64,000 nucleotides of DNA from CAVPMN01 sp963706425 (GCA_963706425.1 CAVPMN010000001.1:1127957-1191956), one strand, 5' to 3'. Counted from the stretch's first letter, positions 45,486-56,078 are shown. Notes: generated by a model not told the origin, from the letters alone. Translations and numbers: made by a program.

Positions 45486-45513
45486 AACGGTCCCCGCCCG
45501 TCGTACCGTCCTC

Positions 45514-45531
45514 CTCAACCACTCGGTTGAG
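45514..45531. promoter_or_regulatory. ArsR-type operator, proximal copy
   Basis: TCAACCA-CT-CGGTTGA, one mismatch, directly before the Shine-Dalgarno of the ArsR gene. The two copies are centred 46 bp apart. Confidence 0.7.
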
Positions 45532-45542
45532 AAGGAGCGCAG

Positions 45543-45914
45543 GTGGCCGACGAGCAGTTGTCACGTATGTTCGCCGCCCTCGCCGACCCGACGCGGCGCG
45601 ACATCGTGGCCCGTCTCTCGGTGGGCGATGCGACGGTGAGCGAGTTGGCCGAGCCCTACGACGTCTCCGTGCAGGCCGTGTCGAAGCACCTCAAGGTGCT
45701 CACCGAGGCCGGCCTGGTCAGCCAGACACGGGACGCTCAGCGGCGGCCATGCCATCTCGAGGCCGAGGTGTTCGACCTGATGACCAAGTGGATAGAGCGC
45801 TACCGCCTCCAGGCCCAGCAGCGCTACGAGCGCCTCGACGCCGTGCTCGCCGAGATGCAGGGCGACACACAACGAACCGACCGACCACACCGCCAGCAAG
45901 GAGCAGCATCATGA
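45543..45914 (+). CDS. ArsR-family transcriptional regulator
   Basis: 123 residues. The winged helix has LSRMFAALADPTRRDIVARL, VSELAEPYDVSVQAVSKHLK and VLTEAGLVSQTRDAQRRP, typical of the ArsR group paired with SRPBCC proteins (SdpR-like), without metal-binding cysteines. GTG start with GAAGGAG upstream. Two palindromes precede it, so it should repress itself and the SRPBCC gene. Stop overlaps the next ATG by 4 bases. Confidence 0.88.
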   Translation: MADEQLSRMFAALADPTRRDIVARLSVGDATVSELAEPYDVSVQAVSKHLKVLTEAGLVSQTRDAQRRPCHLEAEVFDLMTKWIERYRLQAQQRYERLDAVLAEMQGDTQRTDRPHRQQGAAS

Positions 45915-46396
45915 GTCCGACGAGCAGCCGCCATCAGGTCTCCATCGAGGCCGACCCTGCCCTGCCGATCATCCGCATGACCCGCGACTTCGACGCCACA
46001 CCAGCCCAGCTCATGCGAGCCCACACCGACCCCGAGCTGTTCGCCCGCTGGGTCGGTCCCGACGGCATGGACACCAAGATCCTCGAGTGGGATGCCACCA
46101 CCGGAGGTCGGTGGCGCTACGTCGCCAAGCGCGACGGCGAGGAGTACGGCTTCCACGGTTCGTTCCACGAGGTCGGCGACGACCGCATCGTCCAGACCTT
46201 CACCTTCGACGGCCAACCCGAGGGCGTCGCCCTCGAGACCTTGTGGTTCGAGGACCTCGGCGACGGCCGCACCCGTTTGCGGGCCCAGTCGCTCGTCGAC
46301 AGCTTCGAGGGCCGCGACCAGTGGTTGGCGAGCGGCATGGAGACCGGCGTCGACGAGGGCTACGCCAAGCTCGACGCTCTCATCGCCGATTTCTGA
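45911..46396 (+). CDS. SRPBCC/AHSA1-like domain protein
   Basis: 161 residues. LPIIRMTRDFDATPAQLMRA, ELFARWVGPDGMDTKILEWD and GRWRYV are the signature of AHSA1-type START-like proteins that often follow ArsR regulators. Probably binds a hydrophobic ligand; the real ligand is unknown. Coupled to the ArsR gene by ATGA. Confidence 0.85.
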   Translation: MSPTSSRHQVSIEADPALPIIRMTRDFDATPAQLMRAHTDPELFARWVGPDGMDTKILEWDATTGGRWRYVAKRDGEEYGFHGSFHEVGDDRIVQTFTFDGQPEGVALETLWFEDLGDGRTRLRAQSLVDSFEGRDQWLASGMETGVDEGYAKLDALIADF

Positions 46397-46407
46397 GCGC
46401 TGCCGCG

Positions 46408-49400
46408 CTACGGGATCGGGTCGGCGACGAGGTTGTCGACGGTGAGGGTGGGCAGCGTGCCCGTCCACGAGCCCGACAGGTAGAGCAGCACACCCACATC
46501 ACCCGGCTGCTGCAACACCGACGGCGTCGACGCTGTGGACGACAAGAGCCATGCCTGAGGCTCGACCCCCGTCGCCCGCCACACCTTCACCCGTGCCGTG
46601 GTCGGTGACACCCCCTGGGCCTGGAACCTCACCCGCACCTGCTCGTTCGGACTCACCACTAACCCCGGCACCGTCGTCGACGACAGCACCGTGCTCGCGC
46701 CGTTGACCGTCCGCATCAACGACACCACGATCCCACCGCCGGCCACCCACCGGACCTGCGCCCGATAGTCGTTCCCGTTCGACACCCGCCTACCGATCAC
46801 CGACACATACGCGCCGTTGCCCGTGGCCGGGACGTTGAGCGACAGGTCCATCGACAGATCGATATCGGTCTGGCGCGGACGCGGTGAGGTAGCCAGCCCG
46901 ATTCGCCGACACCGCCCCGACCATGCGGCCGAAACCACCCGACACCGAATACGCCGACGGCGGGGACGTCATCGACCACACCCCACCCACATCCGCCGTC
47001 CCGAAACCGTTCGAGAACGACCGACCAAAAGTATCCAACGCCAGCGGCGGCCTCACGACTACCACCTCCACCGTCGTGTCAGCGGTCGCGCCCTCGTCGT
47101 CGGTCACCGTCAACGTCACCAGATAGGTGCCCGCCAGCGCATAGGCGTGCTGCGTGGTCGCACCCGAACCCGTCGCCCCATCCCCGAAGTCCCACGCCCA
47201 CGACACCACCGAACCATCAACATCCGACGACCCCGACCCATCGAACGACGCCGACAAGAAATCGAGGTTGGTCGAGAACGCCGCCGTCGGCGCCACGTTC
47301 GCCACGACCACCACCTCGGCAGAGGTCGACCCCACCTCGCCTTCGTCGTCGGACACCGTCAATGTCACCAAATAGGTGCCCGCCAACGCATACGTGTGCT
47401 CCACCGTCGCACCCGAACCGGACTCGCCATCACCGAAGTCCCACACCCACGACACCACCGAACCATCAACATCCGACGACCCCGACCCATCGAACGACGC
47501 CGACAAGAACTCGAGACCAGTCGTGAACGACGCCGTCGGCGCCACGTTGGGAGGCTCCACCTCGAAGACGGTCAACGCGGTTGTCGACAATCCGGGTGCA
47601 CCTTCGGCGTCGGTCACCGTCAACGTCACCTGATAGGTGCCCGCCAACGCATACGTGTGCTCCACCGTCGAACCCGAGCCTGACTCGCCATCACCGAAGT
47701 CCCACACGCACGACACCACCGAACCATCAGGATCGAACGAGCCCGATCCATCGAACGACACGACCAACAGCTCGGCGTCTGCGACAAACGACGCCACGGG
47801 CACCTCGTTCGCCGGAGGCGGATCTACGACGGTCACCTCAGCGCTGAACGAGGCTTGGCCCCCGAGGTTGTCGGTGACCGTCAGGTTCACCTGGTAGGTG
47901 CCGGCCGCCGCATAGGTGTGCTCGACTGTCGCACCCGAGCCCGACGTGCCGTCACCGAGGTCCCACTCGCACGCCACGACCGAGCCATCAGGATCGAACG
48001 ACTCCGACGACGTCGAAGGACACCGCCAGGAGGTCGGGGGCCGCGACGAACGCCGCCACCGGCACCTCGTTCGGAGGTGGTGCCTCGACGACGGTCACCA
48101 TCGTGCTGATGGAGGCCGTTGCACCGTCGTTGTCGGTGACCGTAAGCGTCACCTGATAGGTGCCCGCCGTCCTCGTAGCTGTGCACGACCGAGTCACCGG
48201 TGCCGGTGTTGCCGTCGCCGAACGTCCCAGTGCGTAGGACACGATCGAGCCATCCGGGTCGGAAGATCGCCGTCCGCGTCGAAGGAGACGGACAGGAAGT
48301 TCGTCTCGGCGCTGCTGAACGCCGCCACCGGAGGCACGGTTCGGCGGCGGAGGCGGCGGCGTCGAGTCATCCTCGGCAACGAGGTTGTCGATGTGAGCGT
48401 GGGCAGTGCGCCCGTCCACGAACCAGACAGGTACAGCAACAGGCCGACATGACCAGGCTGTTGCAGCACCGCCGGCGTGGCGGCGGTGGACGTCAGCAGC
48501 CAGTCCTGCGGCTCGACGCCGGTCGCCGGGCGCCACACCTTCACCGCGCGCCGTGGTCGGTGATCGGTGCCGCTGCGCCTGGAACCGCACCCGCAGCGTC
48601 TCGTTCGGACTCACCGTCGAGGCCCGGCACCGTCGTCGAGCCAAGCACGGTGCTCGTGCCGTCCGACGGTGCGCATCAGCGATGACGATCGACGCCGCCA
48701 CCGCGGCAGGTAGCGGACCTGCGCCCGGTAGTCGTTGCCGTTCGACACCCGGCGACCGATCACCGAGCACGTACGCGCCACCGCCGCGTGGCCGGCACGT
48801 ACTGAGCGACAGGTCGACCGACATGATCGACGTCGGTCTGCTGGACGCTGGTGAGATAGCCGGCCCGATTCTGCGCGGCAGCGCACCAACGATGCGACCG
48901 GCGCCGTCCGGACACCGAGTACGCTCGACGCCGGACCCCCGCCAGCGTCCACGGGCCACCGACATCGGCGGTGCCGAACCCGTTGGACACCGACCGCCCG
49001 AAGGTGTCGAGCGCGATACTCCTTCGGCGGGTCGGTTCACGGTGACCGGCTCGACGGTGAAGCTATCGGTGGCCGCCACGATTGTCGGTCACGGTGAGCG
49101 TCACGTCGTAGGTGCCCGGCCGTCTGACGTAGGCGTGCTGCGGCCGATCACTCCCGAACCAGTGGTGCCGTCGCCGAAGTCCCAGTGCGTAGGACACGAT
49201 CGAGCCGTCGGGGTCGAACGATCGCCGACCCGTCGAACGCGACACGGAAAGGTGGCTCCACCGTGCGAGGTGAACGACGCGATCGGCAGGTCGTTCGGCA
49301 GGTTCCCGACCGCGCCCGCTGGCCTGGTAGTGGGCCGCATCACGGCCCGTCGGTGAGCGCCGCGGGTAGACCGCCACCTCGTCGATGCGTTGCGTTGATC

Positions 49401-51740
49401 GCCTCGCGGGTCGGCGCGGCACGGCCAGCGATCTGAGCCGGTCACCACCGACCCGCCAGTAGCCCCAGTAGACCTGGGCCTTCGTGTCACCGAGGGGTCG
49501 CTGGCGACCAGATTCGCCGTCGACGTAGAGCTGCATGCCCTGTCGCTGCCGAGCGTGCCGACGACGTGATGCCATTGGCCGTTGTTGTAGCCGCTGCGCG
49601 CTGTTGATGGTGACTGCGGTTGCCCATGTCGGGACGCACGCCGAACCGGAACTGACCGTTGTCCGTCATGTAGATGTGCCGGTCGGTGCACGTTCGAGCT
49701 GCTGCGCGCCGGTGCGGCTGCTGCCGAATCCGACGATCTTGCCTCCGAGCGTGGTCGTGGTGTCGCACCCAGGCCTCGATCGTGAACGTCTGGGGACCGG
49801 CCTGCCAGTAGTCGTGCCGCGCCGTGGACCTCGGCTGGTGCTCGCTGGTGCCGGGAAGCTGGTGGCCGGGTCGGTCTCGTTGAGGAGCGCGCCAGACGCG
49901 TTGCGCTCGATGCGAGCGGGCCGAGCGTCAGGTCGCTGGAGTTGGCCCAGTCGCGACGGTGGTTCCGCTGGGCTCGCCGAGCCGCCAGTGGTAGGTCGGG
50001 TTGTCGGCCTTGACCGCCGAGTCGATACGGTGCTCGGCGGCGCCGTTCCGCTCGGGACGGTGATGGTGGCCGGCGGGCCGGTGAACCACGTTGCCGAACG
50101 GGTCGGTGACGCGGATGCGGTAGGTCTGGTTCGAACCAGGCGGTGCGCCGACGTGTCGACGAAGCCGAGCGGCGGTGCGGGTCCACCAGTTCGTGCTTCG
50201 TCTGGAACGCCTTGAGCACCGTCGACGTCGCGGTGCTCGGGACCGCGGAGCACCTCGACGGTCAGGCGCTCGTTGTCGCGGTCCCACGCGGCCTTCCAGC
50301 CGACACGCACGGTGCCCGGACCGAGGTCGGGGTGAGCGTCGGCGTCGTCTCGGCGTAGCTCTGGACCTGGTCGTTGTTCGGCGAGACCTCACGGGCCGGG
50401 AAGCGCACCAGGCCTTGTTGGGAGACGCCGTTGACCCGCGGGAACTCGCCCCCGTAGACGACGTAGTCGTCGTTCGACGTCACCGCCCACGGACCCTGCT
50501 AGCTGGCCGGTGTAGTCGCCGAGCGCGAGCGGTGGGCAGCCAGTGCAGGACCTCGGCGGCCGGCCGGCCCGGGAAAGTGCTGCCAGTCGTTCGGGGCTGC
50601 CGACGGCGTTGGTGAGGCCGTACGGCGACACGACGCGTGTCGATACGCCTGGGCCCGCTGGAACGTCCACGGTTCGCTCTGCGGGAAGTTGCTCGACCAG
50701 TCCCGCAGTCGTGCGCATGGCCGGCGGTGTACAGGACATCGTCTCGCCGAACGGTGAGGCCGTAGTTGTCGCCTCGGCAGCCGTTGACCCACTCGAGCGC
50801 ACCGGTGAGCGGGATGGGCGGCGAAGGTGCCCTCGAAGTTGCCGACGCCACCGCCGCCGCCGAAGGTCCAGCCGATCCCGTAGACCATCTCGCCGTCGGT
50901 GACCAGTCCCGAGATGTACGAGCCCGAACCGCGGTTCGGGATGATCGAGTTGACCGCCCACGGCATCAGCGCCCCGGTAGTGCCGTCGAGCGACCCCATG
51001 CCGAACTGCTGCACGCCGTTGAGCTGTCGACGAAGTTCCCGCCGACGACCATCGCGACCGCTGGCGGGATGGCGGACCATCGCCACGACATCGCCGTCGG
51101 CCGACGGCGCCCACGGCAACAGGGCACCAGTCGTGGCGTTCACGGCGGCGAGGCGGCTGCGCGGCTGGCTTCCGACTGTGGTGAAGACCCCGCCCATGTA
51201 GAGGGTGTTGCCGTCCACGGCGATGGCCGAGACCCGGACGTTCGCGACGGGATTGAACGGGAGAACTGCGCCGGTCTGCGCGTCGATCGCGGCGACACGG
51301 GCTCGGAACTGATCGTTGACCCGGCCGAAGTCGCCGCCCACGTAGATGACCGAGCCGTCCTCGGATGCCGTGATGGTGATGCCCTGGGCGTCGAGCGTCG
51401 GCGCCCACGACGTGACCAGCTCGCCGGTGTGGATGTCGTAGGCGAGGATGTTCGACCGGGGCGTCTCGTCGACGCCCGGAGCTGCTCCGGCCGGGCGAGC
51501 ATGGGTGAACTCACCGGTGACGAAGACACGATCGCCGACGATGACCTGCGACCACACGACGCCGTTGATCTGCACGGTCGGCAGCGCGTCTGCGGACACC
51601 GTGTCGGGCAGGTTCAGGTCGACCGGGGCGGTATCTGCCGTCGCGGTCGGCACGTCACGGGTGAAGCCAACGATCGTGAACACGAGAACAGCGACCAGAG
51701 CGGCGCCCGTGCGCCGCCCAGATCCACGATGATCTGGCAT
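46408..51740 (-). CDS. Very large secreted multi-domain protein with PKD repeats, many frameshifts
   Basis: About 1,770 residues if repaired. Order from the N-terminus: signal peptide (TGAALVAVLVFTIVGFTRDV), beta-propeller-like repeats (YVGGDFGRVNDQFRARVAAI, to about 50460), an FN3-like segment, a LamG-like domain (about 50000-49350, NNGQWHHVVGTL), one PKD repeat, a jelly-roll module (about 49030-48350), five to six PKD repeats (48330-47050; WDFGDGESGSG, HTYALAGTYLVTLTV) and a second jelly-roll module to the stop. The ends (51740-51100 and 48000-46408) read well apart from one shift near 46880; from 51100 to 48000 the frame changes repeatedly. Start ATG 51740 has AGGAA. Likely cell-surface adhesion or carbohydrate binding. 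Confidence 0.7.
47050..48340 (-). repeat. Tandem PKD-domain repeats
   Basis: Five to six copies of a 79-90 residue unit, with stretches such as FDGSGSSDVDGSVVSW and FGDGESGSGATVEHTY recurring at 237-270 bp spacing and high nucleotide identity. Such repeats can confuse assembly; copies from 48000 upwards carry indels. Confidence 0.8.
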
Positions 51741-51954
51741 CAGTTGTTCCTGCCTCGCTCCACGGCGCATCGGTTTCGCCCAGCGCCGCCCCAATATTCA
51801 CGTCGGCAGCAAGACCGCCGGTGTCGACGTCGACGCTAGAGCACCCCTAACCACTTAGCGAGGTCGAGTCGTTGAATTGGCCCAACACACTCCGGAATCG
51901 CTGCCCTCTGCGACCACGGAGCGTGGCAGAGCCCTGCACCACGCGGCCGGACCC

Positions 51955-51971
51955 CGGGCGCGCAGCGCCCG
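51955..51971 (-). terminator. Hairpin downstream of HTH-citrate synthase
   Basis: CGGGCGC-GCA-GCGCCCG, a 7-bp GC stem without a T tract, 40 bases past the citrate synthase stop. The rest of 51741-52011 holds no recognisable gene. Confidence 0.3.
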
Positions 51972-52011
51972 TGCGGGGCTCCGCGGCACGGAGTGTGGCG
52001 GCGTTGAAGGG

Positions 52012-53211
52012 CTACGGTGGCGGGCCGGTGTAGACGGCGCGCGAGCGAAACCGCAGGCGGTGCCGGTACTCCTCGGCGGCGTGGGCCAGCCACCCGGCGA
52101 TGCGGGCCACGGTGAACATCAGCTCTCCGGCGTCGTCGACCATCTCGTGGCGCTCGGCGAGCGACGCCAACGCGAAGTCGACATTCGGAAACGGCAGCTT
52201 GCGCTCGCGCATGGTGGCGAGCAGCGCCTGTTCAGCCGGCATCTCAGCCAGCGTCGCGTCGAGTAGATCGAGCAACAGATCGGCACGCGGGTCGGCGTCC
52301 TGGTAGATGCGATGACCGAAGCCGGCAATGAGCTGTTGGCTGCGCAAGCGCGCACCGATGCACTCGGCCGCGCTGACGCCTGCATCGACCTCCCGGATGA
52401 GGCGGCGCGCCTCGTGGCTGGCCGCGCCGTGCAGCGGGCCGCCCAAGGTGGCCAGCCCTGCAGACACGACGAGATACGGATCGGCCCACGTCGAGGCGGC
52501 GATGCGAGCCGCCAACGTCGAGGCGGCCAACTCGTGATCAGCCAGCAACACCAGCACGGCGTCGAGCAGTCGCAACCTGCTGGCGTCGGGCGGCAACGGT
52601 GACAGGCGCGGCCAGAGTCGGCTGACCAGCGAGCGATCGTCGCGTTCCGCAGGAGCTTCGCCCACGATCGGGAGCGATTCGACGAGCGTGGCGATGAGCG
52701 CCCGGCCCGTCATCGCCACCGCTTCGGGTCGACGGTCGTCGCGCAGGTGGTCGGTGGCGCGCACCGCGGCGACGAGCGCACGGACGCGATCCATGGACGG
52801 CAGATCGGGTAGCGCCGACACGGTGCGGCGCGCGGTGTCGATCATCGCCGGCGGTGCCTCGATCGGGACCGCCGCCCGCTCGCCGCTCCACAGCCAGGTG
52901 GCCACCTCCTCAAAGGTGGCGTGGTCGCGCACCGCATCGGCCACGTCCCAGCCTCGGTAGAAGAGACGCCCGGCCGGGTCGAGCAGCGTGAGATCCGTCT
53001 CGATGATCACCTCGAGCCCGCCCGCTCGTCCCCCACCCCGTCGCCGGGCGGCCAGGCGCTCGATGTCAGCACGCAGGAATCGGCTGCGGCGACTGCCGGG
53101 CAGGCGCTCGCTCTGCACCAGACCCCGGCTCACGTAGGCGTAGAGCGTGTCGGCCTTCACGCCGAGGCGAGCGGCCGCTGCCTCCGAGGTCATCCACTTC
53201 TCCGGCGCCAT
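52012..53211 (-). CDS. Citrate synthase family protein with N-terminal HTH (excisionase-like) domain
   Basis: 399 residues. Residues 5-60 are a MerR/excisionase-type HTH (WMTSEAAAARLGVKADTLYA, then GLVQSERLPGSRRSRFLRAD). The rest is a citrate synthase fold with catalytic His in GGPLHGAASHEA and GFGHRIYQDADP, and the Asp in FPNVDFALASLA. It could be a DNA-binding citrate synthase that senses its metabolite, or a true enzyme with an added domain; such fusions are known in actinobacteria but poorly studied. Divergent from a second citrate synthase gene, with a TTGAT-N3-ATCAA dyad between. Confidence 0.85.
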   Translation of the reverse strand: MAPEKWMTSEAAAARLGVKADTLYAYVSRGLVQSERLPGSRRSRFLRADIERLAARRRGGGRAGGLEVIIETDLTLLDPAGRLFYRGWDVADAVRDHATFEEVATWLWSGERAAVPIEAPPAMIDTARRTVSALPDLPSMDRVRALVAAVRATDHLRDDRRPEAVAMTGRALIATLVESLPIVGEAPAERDDRSLVSRLWPRLSPLPPDASRLRLLDAVLVLLADHELAASTLAARIAASTWADPYLVVSAGLATLGGPLHGAASHEARRLIREVDAGVSAAECIGARLRSQQLIAGFGHRIYQDADPRADLLLDLLDATLAEMPAEQALLATMRERKLPFPNVDFALASLAERHEMVDDAGELMFTVARIAGWLAHAAEEYRHRLRFRSRAVYTGPPP

Positions 53212-53225
53212 GCCGCCACCATACC

Positions 53226-53238
53226 TTGATGCAATCAA
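53226..53238. promoter_or_regulatory. Dyad between divergent citrate synthase genes
   Basis: TTGAT-GCA-ATCAA, perfect, followed by a further TTGA half. It lies 14 bases before the ATG of the HTH-citrate synthase and 72 bases before the CBS-citrate synthase, a candidate site for the HTH domain. Confidence 0.5.
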
Positions 53239-53310
53239 TCTTGACCAGCAATCCATTCGCGGGTTCCCTGGAGGAGACGACAACGACGACAAAATCAGGA
53301 GGAGCCTGAG

Positions 53311-54885
53311 ATGACGACACCGACACCCGACGGGCCGAACGCTGGAGGCCCCCGCCCCGTCGGGCCCGTGACCGTCGGCGCGGTCATGACCGAGCCGGCC
53401 ATCACCGCCGAGCCCACCGAGACACTCGAGGCAGCCGCCCACCGCATGAGCGAGCACCGCATCGGCGCGCTGGTCGTCGTCGAGGCAGCCCGCCCGGTCG
53501 GCATCATCACCGAGCGAGACCTCCTGCGAGCCACGGCGGCCGCGGCCGACCCGAACGCGGCGCTGGTGCGCGACTGGATGGTGGCCGACCCCGAGTGCGT
53601 CGACACCGACACCTCGCTCGACCAGGCGTGGCGCCAGCTGGCCGATCGGGGCTACCGGCACATCCCCGTCGTCGTCGGCGACGATCTCAAGGGCATCATC
53701 TCGATGCGCGACCTCATGGCCCGCACCCAGCTGCGCCCGGCCGACGAGCTGGCCGTCACCGCACCCCCGGGCCTCAAAGGAGTGGTGGTCGCCGAGACCG
53801 CCCTCGGCGACGTGCGCGGCACCGAGGGCTTCTACCACTACCGCCAGTACGCGGCCACCGACCTGGCCGCAACTCGGACCTTCGAGGACGTGTGGCACCT
53901 GCTGCTCGACGGCGAGCTGCCCACCCTCGCCGAGCGCGCGGAGTTCGCCGCCGAAGTGGCCCCGCTGCGCACACTGCCCGACGCGGTGCTCGCCGCCCTC
54001 CCCGACATCGCTCGCAACACGCCGGCCCCCGTCGCCGCGTTGCGCACCGCGATCTCGTTGCTCGCCGGCATCGAAGACCTACCGGCGTCCCTCGACATCG
54101 ACCGCGCCGAGCTGCGTCGCCAGGCCCTGCGACTGAGCGCGGCGGTGCCCACCCTCATCGCCGCCATGCACCGCCTCCGAGTGGGGCTGGCCCCGATCGC
54201 GCCCCACGTCGACCTTCCCTATGCGGCCAACTACCTCTACATGATCGAAGGCTCCGAGCCCGACCCCGTGCGCGCTCGCGCCATCGAGCAGTATCTGATG
54301 TTGGGCGTCGACCACGGATTCAACGCGTCGACGTTCGTGGCCCGTGCAGTCACCTCGACCGGTGCCGACCTCGGGGCCGTGGTCGTCGCCGCGCTGGGCT
54401 CGCTGTCCGGACCGCTGCACGGGGGCTCACCCAGCCGGGCCCTCGACACGCTCGACGCCATCGGGCACCCCGACAACACCGCCACGTGGGTTCGTCGGGC
54501 GGTCGCCAACGGCGATCGCATCATGGGCTTCGGCCATCCCGTCTATCGCACCGCCGATCCGCGCTCGGTGATGTTGCGTCAGGTGGCCGAGCAGCTCGGC
54601 GGCGAGCGGGTCGAGTTCGCCACCCAGGTCGAAGCCGAGGTCGAGCGCACCCTCGCCGAGCTGAAGCCCGGGCGTGAGCTGCACACCAACATCGAGTGGT
54701 ACGCCGCGGTCGTGATGGAGCGATGTGGGCTGCCGCGCGACCTGTTCACGCCCACGTTCGCGGCCAGCCGGGTGGTCGGGTGGTGCGCCCACGCCCTCGA
54801 GCAGCACGCCGACAACCGCATCATTCGCCCGAGCTCGCACTACACCGGCCCGCCGCCGCCACAGCCGGTGCCCGACGCCGCATAG
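53311..54885 (+). CDS. CBS-domain citrate synthase fusion
   Basis: 524 residues. Residues 20-140 form two CBS domains (VGAVMTEPAITAEPTETLEA, VRDWMVADPECVDTDTSLDQ), normally adenine nucleotide sensors. Then a complete citrate synthase: LRTAISLLAG, MHRLRVGLAPIAPHVDLPYA, catalytic His in LSGPLHGGSPSRAL and GFGHPVYRTADPR, and the C-terminal Arg near RDLFTPTFAASRVVGW. Uses acetyl-CoA (or propionyl-CoA) with oxaloacetate, probably controlled by AMP/ATP through the CBS pair (inference). The ATG has AGGAGG upstream. Confidence 0.88.
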   Translation: MTTPTPDGPNAGGPRPVGPVTVGAVMTEPAITAEPTETLEAAAHRMSEHRIGALVVVEAARPVGIITERDLLRATAAAADPNAALVRDWMVADPECVDTDTSLDQAWRQLADRGYRHIPVVVGDDLKGIISMRDLMARTQLRPADELAVTAPPGLKGVVVAETALGDVRGTEGFYHYRQYAATDLAATRTFEDVWHLLLDGELPTLAERAEFAAEVAPLRTLPDAVLAALPDIARNTPAPVAALRTAISLLAGIEDLPASLDIDRAELRRQALRLSAAVPTLIAAMHRLRVGLAPIAPHVDLPYAANYLYMIEGSEPDPVRARAIEQYLMLGVDHGFNASTFVARAVTSTGADLGAVVVAALGSLSGPLHGGSPSRALDTLDAIGHPDNTATWVRRAVANGDRIMGFGHPVYRTADPRSVMLRQVAEQLGGERVEFATQVEAEVERTLAELKPGRELHTNIEWYAAVVMERCGLPRDLFTPTFAASRVVGWCAHALEQHADNRIIRPSSHYTGPPPPQPVPDAA

Positions 54886-54886
54886 C

Positions 54887-54922
54887 AACCAGCCGAGCTG
54901 CCAGAACCAGCCGAGCTGCCAG
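54887..54922 (+). repeat. 18-bp tandem repeat
   Basis: Two exact copies of AACCAGCCGAGCTGCCAG, with a degenerate third copy following, directly after the citrate synthase stop. Confidence 0.8.
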
Positions 54923-54929
54923 AACAAGC

Positions 54930-54976
54930 CGAACTGGCCGTCCATCAAGAGAACGTCGATCCGGACGGCCAGTTCG
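54930..54976 (+). terminator. Long inverted repeat, probable terminator
   Basis: Perfect 14-bp arms CGAACTGGCCGTCC and GGACGGCCAGTTCG around a 19-base loop, with no T tract. It lies between the citrate synthase and the phosphotransferase genes and could end transcription or be a protein site. Confidence 0.5.
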
Positions 54977-55002
54977 AGCCACCGGTACCCTGCGGTGCCG
55001 CC

Positions 55003-55966
55003 ATGGAAGAGTCCCGGATCTCCACGCCCTGGGTCGATCAACCGCTGCCCGCCCGCCTCGAGCTCGACGCGGCCACCCGTCGGTGGATCGAGCATGCGGT
55101 CGACCGGGTCGCATCGATCCGCACGGTCAGACGCCTCGGTGGCGGTGTCAGCTCGGTCGCCCAGGAGGTGCTGGTCGACACGCCCCGCCAGCTCCACATC
55201 GTGATGCTGCGCCGCTTCCCGCCCCCCATCCCGCGACGCGAGGCCACCGCCGCAGCACGCGCCGAAGCCAACGCACTGCGCCGCCTGGAAGGTCATCGCA
55301 TCGTCCCGCGACTGCTCGCGGTCGACGAAGCGGGCGACATCACCGGGGTGCCCGCCACGCTCCAGACCCGCTTGCGCGGTCGGCCCGACCTCAACCCGCG
55401 ATGTCGGCCGATGGGTGAGCGCGATGACTGGCTTCCTCGCCGACCTGCGGTCGTGGCCCATCGGACGCCGGGGGTTGCGTCAGTGGCGAGCCTGGCTCGA
55501 CGACCCGCGGACGCACGAGCCTCCTGCCTGGTCACGCCAGCCCGACCGCTGGGCCACCGCGATCGGCCTCGCCCGCCGTCACTCCGCGACCAGCACACAG
55601 CACGCCGAGCTGATCCATCGCGACTTCCACCCGGGCAACGTGCTGTTCGACCACGGGCGCCTGGCCGGGGTGGTCGACTGGGGCGAGCAGTGCGCCGGAC
55701 CGATCGAGGTCGACATCTCGAAGTGCCTGGTCGAGACGGCCGTGCTGCTCGGCACGCGTCCGGCCGAGCGCTTTCGCCGCGAGGCCGAGCGGGTGCTCGA
55801 GCTCGACCACGACCCGACCTGGGACCTCATCACGGCCGCCGAGATCGCCCCCTGGGCGCACGACCTGCTCGCGTTCAACCGGCTCGGCGCGCAGCTCACC
55901 CTTTCGCAGGTCCAACGGCGGCTCGACCAAATCGTGATGCGGTCACTCGACGTACTGGGTCGCTAG
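55003..55966 (+). CDS. Aminoglycoside-phosphotransferase-fold kinase (one frameshift)
   Basis: About 320 residues. The N-lobe (RRLGGGVSSVAQEVLV, VMLRRFPPP, EANALRRLEG) and C-lobe (LIHRDFHPGNVLFDHGRLAG, VVDWGEQCAG) show the APH catalytic pattern H-x-D-x4-N and the metal Asp. Removing one C near 55399 gives DLNPDVGRWVSAMTGFLADL, joining the two frames. Substrate unknown; APH-like kinases act on many small molecules. The ATG follows the long inverted repeat. Confidence 0.78.
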
Positions 55967-56078
55967 TCGGGCCCCGGTGACGCCGCGTCAAAGGATCCCG
56001 GGCTCGGCCGCCGACGCACGGTGTATTCTTTCGCCCGGTTCTGCCTGCTGGGAGGACCTTCTGACACGAAGGAGTGGC

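Noticed and set aside
47050..48340. Regular repeats considered as a CRISPR array
   Set aside because: The spacing is 237-270 bp and the repeats encode PKD domains in frame.
51836..52093. An 85-residue minus-strand frame before the large PKD gene
   Set aside because: Low-complexity Arg/Pro/Ala composition and overlap with the citrate synthase end; no ribosome site.
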